From Flavobacteriales bacterium UBA2104 (GTDB lineage Bacteria > Bacteroidota > Bacteroidia > Flavobacteriales_D > Crocinitomicaceae): 64,000 bases of DNA. Positions 59,884 to 64,000 of this stretch are shown here, piece by piece. Numbering within the stretch: position 1 is the stretch's first letter; each line of letters begins with the position of its first letter. The notes under the pieces were generated by a model that was not told where the DNA came from, did not search any database, and was given only the letters and a program-made list of their open reading frames with translations. The DNA lies in contig DCYS01000003.1 of assembly GCA_002331485.1 (NCBI GenBank), forward strand, positions 77,161 to 141,160, given 5' to 3'. A program made the translations under genes and the position numbers.

Positions 59884-61776
59884 TTATGATGCTTTATCAA
59901 TATTGTCGGATTCCATATTTTCTTCTAATATGGCTTTCTCCAGGTCTTTTTCAACTCTCAAGTTATCCATGATGAATTCCTGTCTACTAGGTGTGTTTTT
60001 ACCCATGTAGAATGAAAGAACTTCGTCTATACTGGCCCCTTTAGAAAGCATTACAGGTTCTAATCGGATGTCTTCTCCGATGAAATGCTTGAACTCATCC
60101 GGAGAAATCTCACCAAGTCCCTTAAATCGTGTGATCTCAGCAGATTTTCCTATTTCCTTAACTGCTTTTCTACGTTCATCTTCTGAATAACAGTATTTCG
60201 TCTTTTTCTTATTCCTTACTCTGAAGAGCGGAGTTTGTAAAACATATACGTGGTTTCTTTTCACTAAATCAGGGAAGAATCGTAGGAAGAAAGTCAACAA
60301 CAGCATACGAATGTGCATACCATCAACATCGGCATCTGTTGCAATAACGATCTTGTTATATCGCAGATTATCCATGTCATCCTCAATGTCTAAAGCGGCC
60401 TGAATAAGGTTAAACTCTTCATTCTCATACACCACTTTTTTCGTGAGTCCATATGAATTCAATGGTTTTCCCCTCAAACTAAATACAGCTTGAGTATTTA
60501 CATCTCTTGACTTAGTGATAGACCCTGATGCCGAGTCTCCCTCGGTTATAAATAACGTTGTCTCCTCTCTTCTATCATTTTTGAGATCAGTAAAGTGAAC
60601 TCGACAATCTCTGAGCTTCTTGTTGTGTAGACTCGCTTTCTTCGCTCTTTCTCTAGCGATCTTACGAATACCCGATAGTTCCTTACGTTCTTTCTCAGAT
60701 TGCTTGATCTTCTTTTCAAGGATCTCAGCAACATCCTGATGTTTATGTAAATAATTATCAAGTTTCGTTTTCAGAAAATCATTTACAAAAGCTCGCATTG
60801 ACTTCCCACCTGGTTCAATATCCTGAGAACCTAACTTTGTCTTGGTTTGCGATTCAAACACAGGCTCCATCACTTTCACTGCTATCGCAGCTACAATGGA
60901 TTGACGAACATCAGATGACTCATACGATTTATTGTAGAAGTCTTTTATAACTCTAGCTACTGATTCTCTAAATGCACTTTGATGAGTACCTCCCTGAGTG
61001 GTGTGTTGACCATTTACGAAAGAATAGTAATCTTCACCATATGTTCTACCATGCGTTAAGGCAACCTCAATATCTTCTCCCTCCAAATGAATGATCGGAT
61101 ATAGCGGATCACCATCCTGATTGTTTTCGAGTAAGTCTTTTAGTCCATCCTTCGACTGAAACTTGTTACCATTCAAGTATATTGAAAGTCCTCGATTCAA
61201 ATAACAGTAGTTCCAAACCATCTTTTCGATATAAGGAACTTTGAAATTGAACTTCTTGAAAACCTCCTCATCCGGATAGAACTCAACATAAGTACCATTC
61301 TTTTCAGAAGTCTTTTCGATCTTCGGATCTTCCAAAAGTTCACCACGTTGAAAAACAGCTTTCTTCTTCTCTCCATCTCTAACGGCGTAAACCATGAAAT
61401 GAGAACTTAAAGCATTAACAGCTTTTGTACCAACACCGTTTAATCCTACAGATTTCTTAAATGCTTTGGAATCATATTTACCACCGGTATTGATCTTTGA
61501 GACAACATCAACAACTTTACCAAGCGGAATACCACGACCGTAATCTCGAACTGAAACCGTTCCATCTTTAACCTTGATCTCGATCTTTTTTCCATTTCCC
61601 ATTACAAATTCATCGATACAGTTATCGATAACCTCTTTCATGAGTATGTAGATACCATCATCGGCTGAAGATCCATCTCCCAGCTTCCCAATATACATCC
61701 CCGGACGCATACGAATATGCTCTTTCCAATCCAGCGACCGTATATTATCTTCAGTATAATTCGAATTATCGGCCAT
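59884..61776 (-). CDS. parE: DNA topoisomerase IV subunit B
   Basis: ATPase subunit of topo IV, 630 residues. GHKL motifs: HIRMRPGMYIG, EVIDNCIDEFVMG, VRDYGRGIPLG and KSVGLNGVGTKAVNAL. The TOPRIM domain has FITEGDSASGSITKSRD and IVIATDADVDGMHIRML, and the C-terminus EITRFKGLGEISPDEF. The ATG at 61776 is chosen over 61800: the first eight residues of the longer form are not family-like, and a -7-like box lies 25 bases upstream. Paired with parC. Confidence 0.95.
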   Translation of the reverse strand: MADNSNYTEDNIRSLDWKEHIRMRPGMYIGKLGDGSSADDGIYILMKEVIDNCIDEFVMGNGKKIEIKVKDGTVSVRDYGRGIPLGKVVDVVSKINTGGKYDSKAFKKSVGLNGVGTKAVNALSSHFMVYAVRDGEKKKAVFQRGELLEDPKIEKTSEKNGTYVEFYPDEEVFKKFNFKVPYIEKMVWNYCYLNRGLSIYLNGNKFQSKDGLKDLLENNQDGDPLYPIIHLEGEDIEVALTHGRTYGEDYYSFVNGQHTTQGGTHQSAFRESVARVIKDFYNKSYESSDVRQSIVAAIAVKVMEPVFESQTKTKLGSQDIEPGGKSMRAFVNDFLKTKLDNYLHKHQDVAEILEKKIKQSEKERKELSGIRKIARERAKKASLHNKKLRDCRVHFTDLKNDRREETTLFITEGDSASGSITKSRDVNTQAVFSLRGKPLNSYGLTKKVVYENEEFNLIQAALDIEDDMDNLRYNKIVIATDADVDGMHIRMLLLTFFLRFFPDLVKRNHVYVLQTPLFRVRNKKKTKYCYSEDERRKAVKEIGKSAEITRFKGLGEISPDEFKHFIGEDIRLEPVMLSKGASIDEVLSFYMGKNTPSRQEFIMDNLRVEKDLEKAILEENMESDNIDKAS

Positions 61777-61801
61777 TTTCACATTTTTATAAGGATCCAA
61801 A

Positions 61802-61809
61802 CAAATATA
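61802..61809 (-). promoter_or_regulatory. Putative -7 box (TATATTTG) of parE-parC
   Basis: TAnnTTTG on the minus strand, 25 bases before the ATG at 61776. If used it rules out the longer start at 61800. No -33 TTG at 17-23 bases. Confidence 0.4.
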
Positions 61810-61940
61810 AGGTACAAAAACGCATGATTTTCATTTATTTTGTGAAGGTTATACACGATACATCGTTGATAGCTTATGTTCTAAATGATTGAAAATTACT
61901 TACCTGGAGACGGTGAATTAAACGATCTCAAAACAGTATT

Positions 61941-63056
61941 ATGAATAGAAAATATATACTCTTTTTTAGTTATTTAATATTATTTACTTCAACTAATGCT
62001 TTAAATCAAAGTGATTGGGGTAAGATCCTAAAGAACAACATCAAACCAAAACTGTATGCTGAAACTTATTTCGGAATTGATGTGCTAAATGAACAAAGCA
62101 CTACTATGCCTGATTTCATATTCAACCATAAGCGTATGAAGCAGGTTGGTTTGAATTCCGCGATCATTGGATTCGACTTTGATTATAGAAGAGTTCGATC
62201 TTCGGTTTCATTCATCGCTGGAAATTATGCAACGTATAATATCATTGAACCTACAGGATTAAACAACATTTTCGAAGCTAATTTCGGTTATCAACTACTC
62301 AAACATCATGACCTCTGGCTAGACGCTGGTGTAATGGAATCAAATCTTGGATTTGAAAGTGTAATAGCCTCTGCAAACAACACAATGACGAGAAGTTTAT
62401 TGGCAGAAGGTTCTCCTTATTACCTGAATGCCGCTAAACTTGGCTACACTACTCATAATGAGAAATGGAAATTTGAACTACTGGTTTCAAATGGCTGGCA
62501 AAAAATGGTTAACGGTAACGTAGCATTCGGACATACTGTTCAGTATCATCCAAATGAAAAGTGGACGATCAATAGTAGCTCTTTCGTTGGAGACCGGACC
62601 TACCTAACTGTAGACAATTCAATCTATCAAATTAGAGATCGTTTCTTTCACAACTTTTATGTTCAACGAAAAACAGAACGAACATCATTTACGATTGGCG
62701 TAGATTTCGGAACAGATTTTATTAATGAAGGAGACTATTTTGAACAATGGGAAGCTTACATCGCTCAATTCAGTTATAACTTCAATGATAAACTCTCTGC
62801 TGCTTTAAGAGGAGAGTATTTCTTTGATCCAGGAGAGTCCGTTACGAATTATTCAGGTGTTGGTGGTCAAGAACTTTTAGCCTTCTCTGCTAATCTTGAT
62901 ATTCAACTTCATGAACTTATTCTTCTGAGATTTGAAGGGAAGTATATGGAAAACAGACCTCAATACTATACGATATATCCGACATTATACAGTGGAATAC
63001 CTCAGGAATTCGTGTATCTGGGAACCAGTCTATCAATTGATCTCTGGAATCATTGA
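61941..63056 (+). CDS. BBP2-like outer-membrane porin
   Basis: 371 residues. Signal peptide of about 20 residues (MNRKYILFFSYLILFTSTNA). Beta-barrel character: alternating amphipathic strands such as KPKLYAETYFGIDV, LNSAIIGFDFDYRR, NEKWKFELLVSNGWQ, RTSFTIGVDFGTDF and KLSAALRGEYFFDPG. A phrase LDAGVMESNLGFESVIASANN is typical of Bacteroidetes beta-barrel porin-2 (BBP2/OmpL-like) proteins. Likely forms an outer-membrane pore. No substrate can be read. It is convergent with the DUF4249 gene, with no gap between stop codons. Confidence 0.85.
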   Translation: MNRKYILFFSYLILFTSTNALNQSDWGKILKNNIKPKLYAETYFGIDVLNEQSTTMPDFIFNHKRMKQVGLNSAIIGFDFDYRRVRSSVSFIAGNYATYNIIEPTGLNNIFEANFGYQLLKHHDLWLDAGVMESNLGFESVIASANNTMTRSLLAEGSPYYLNAAKLGYTTHNEKWKFELLVSNGWQKMVNGNVAFGHTVQYHPNEKWTINSSSFVGDRTYLTVDNSIYQIRDRFFHNFYVQRKTERTSFTIGVDFGTDFINEGDYFEQWEAYIAQFSYNFNDKLSAALRGEYFFDPGESVTNYSGVGGQELLAFSANLDIQLHELILLRFEGKYMENRPQYYTIYPTLYSGIPQEFVYLGTSLSIDLWNH

Positions 63057-64000
63057 TCATTCCACACAGTAGAGCGTATCGAAGGTAGTCGAAAAACCAG
63101 CCCAAACACCTCTAGCTCCATTTGAAATATTGGATGGTAAATTCAAAGGCGTTGCAAAGGGACTTCCTCCAGTTTGTAGTTGGATATATTTCTTCTCCAT
63201 AAACTCATAAACTCCGAGATCGATCTTAGAGAATTTAACAACTACGCTATCCTCTCGCTGGTAGTATCCTCTTTCATTTTGAGCTAATGTGCTATCCGTG
63301 AATCCCTGAGGATTTTCATAGGCATAATCAAAGGTCAACCCATCAAAAAAGTCATCCTTAAAGGCTGGGTTGAAGGTGTTTTGAAATAATTCATCAGTTG
63401 GATTACCCTCACTGTCGACATGAATACGTTTCGCCTCCCAGAAGTAAGCATCCTCCTGACCTGCAGGATCAGATAAAGTCGCCCAACAAAATCCGTTATC
63501 CGGATTATCAGGATCTTCTTTCCAATAGATCTGATCCAACGGTACTGGCGGCAATAGAGTCGTTTGTGCGTTGTATTCCTCGCCCTCATACAATATATTC
63601 AACGAATAGGTCTTCCCTACTTCACCCAGCATCACAGGATCAGTTGTCGTGTACAGACACAAGTCAAAATTACCTAGTTCGCTTTCCTCAATACCGAAGA
63701 ATTCGGCAAATGCTTCAGCTACAGAAGGAGGCAGATTATTAGAACATATTTCATCTAAAATGACTTCGTTCGTTCCGTCAGAAACTGTAATAACAGCTCC
63801 AGATTCAAAGCTCTCCAAAACTTGATTCGAATTGGTTTCACCGTAGATATCTGTAGACTTGGATAGCAGTACAATTGGAAACTCGTTTGTTTCGATTCTA
63901 CCGTCTACAACAAGTTTCTCTTCATGAGAAGGAATATCAACTTCAACTTCTTTTGAACAACCTGTTATCAAAAGCAATACGATCGATATGTTTAGAATAA
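63057..64000 (-). CDS. DUF4249 family lipoprotein (5' part beyond the window)
   Basis: Partial: the frame is open to the window end, and its N-terminal signal (ISIVLLLITGC) suggests the start codon lies just outside. The lipobox LITGC precedes DIPSHEEKLVVDGRIET. DUF4249 markers include IVLLSKSTDIYGE, GAVITVSDGTNEVILDE, GKTYSLNILYEG and the closing GVWAGFSTT. DUF4249 proteins are surface lipoproteins usually encoded next to a TonB-dependent receptor; the receptor gene would be to the right of the window. Function unknown. Confidence 0.88.
   Translation of the reverse strand, partial: ILNISIVLLLITGCSKEVEVDIPSHEEKLVVDGRIETNEFPIVLLSKSTDIYGETNSNQVLESFESGAVITVSDGTNEVILDEICSNNLPPSVAEAFAEFFGIEESELGNFDLCLYTTTDPVMLGEVGKTYSLNILYEGEEYNAQTTLLPPVPLDQIYWKEDPDNPDNGFCWATLSDPAGQEDAYFWEAKRIHVDSEGNPTDELFQNTFNPAFKDDFFDGLTFDYAYENPQGFTDSTLAQNERGYYQREDSVVVKFSKIDLGVYEFMEKKYIQLQTGGSPFATPLNLPSNISNGARGVWAGFSTTFDTLYCVE

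Noticed and set aside
56962..61776. Second gyrase pair
   Set aside because: The subunits have ParC/ParE sequence features, the A subunit lacks a GyrA box, and a separate gyrA exists at 36 kb.
1..64000. tRNA, rRNA, CRISPR, prophage or insertion sequences
   Set aside because: No cloverleaf, spacer-repeat array, transposase or phage gene was seen; gaps between genes are all under 300 bases.

Overview
This window is chromosomal DNA from a member of the Bacteroidetes, most likely Flavobacteriales and perhaps a Crocinitomicaceae/Cryomorphaceae-like marine lineage; that rank is an inference from gene content. The supporting evidence is AT-rich DNA, almost no Shine-Dalgarno sequences, many candidate promoters with the Bacteroidetes -7 box TAnnTTTG, a short primary sigma factor without region 1.1, and secreted proteins with type IX secretion C-terminal domains (a subtilase and a 1785-residue SprB/PKD protein with a gliding-motility type C-terminus). 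DUF4249 and BBP2 families, a BatA-domain protein, a pRiA4b ORF3-like protein and a Lys-rich cold-shock-domain protein also fit. No rRNA, tRNA, CRISPR array, transposase or prophage gene was seen, and no intergenic gap exceeds 300 bases.

Layout. 1-13.4 kb: a degenerate 23-bp repeat at the left edge, shikimate kinase, a 2OG-Fe(II) oxygenase, a lipoprotein plus Nnr (NAD(P)HX repair), RarA, two tandem DUF2147 proteins, a lipoprotein-type prohibitin, xseA-xseB-dinB (DNA repair), and a leftward cell-wall operon (198-aa anchored protein, dapF, unknown, GNAT, mltG, PyrR-like PRTase). 13.5-18.3 kb: HtrA protease, primary sigma factor, long-form GAPDH and a NarL-type response regulator, with terminators between the first three. 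18.3-23.4 kb: the convergent histidine kinase, then a T9SS subtilase with a coupled 69-aa gene. 23.4-28.2 kb: a LysR regulator divergent from icd, a DUF6671-like zinc-ribbon protein, a beta-carbonic-anhydrase-like protein that seems to have lost its zinc ligands, and an SbtA-type bicarbonate permease. This is the most interesting set in the window. 28.2-35.8 kb: FKBP, TraB/GumN, a methyltransferase, a pRiA4b-like protein, CCA-adding enzyme, an unknown secreted protein and ClpC. 36-40.7 kb: gyrA with a TPR protein, then CvfB. 40.7-47.1 kb: UspA, a candidate structured RNA, a PmtA-like methyltransferase, a catalytically degenerate dihydroorotase, a BatA-domain protein, TIGR02757 and LolD-like ABC ATPase. 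47.2-50.8 kb: M50 protease, Smr protein, glutathione peroxidase, CSD protein and RluA-type pseudouridine synthase. 51-64 kb: the giant T9SS protein with a coupled small gene, parC-parE, a BBP2 porin and a DUF4249 lipoprotein cut by the window end.

How the genes fit together. Much of the window is core maintenance: DNA topology (GyrA, ParC, ParE), DNA repair (ExoVII, Pol IV, RarA), envelope building (DapF, MltG, LolD), protein quality control (HtrA, ClpC, FKBP) and central metabolism (GAPDH, ICDH). The accessory interest lies in the ICDH/SbtA cluster, the degenerate PyrC-like protein, the modular surface protein, and small sequence elements such as the candidate RNA, possible leaderless promoters and possible clamp-binding tails.
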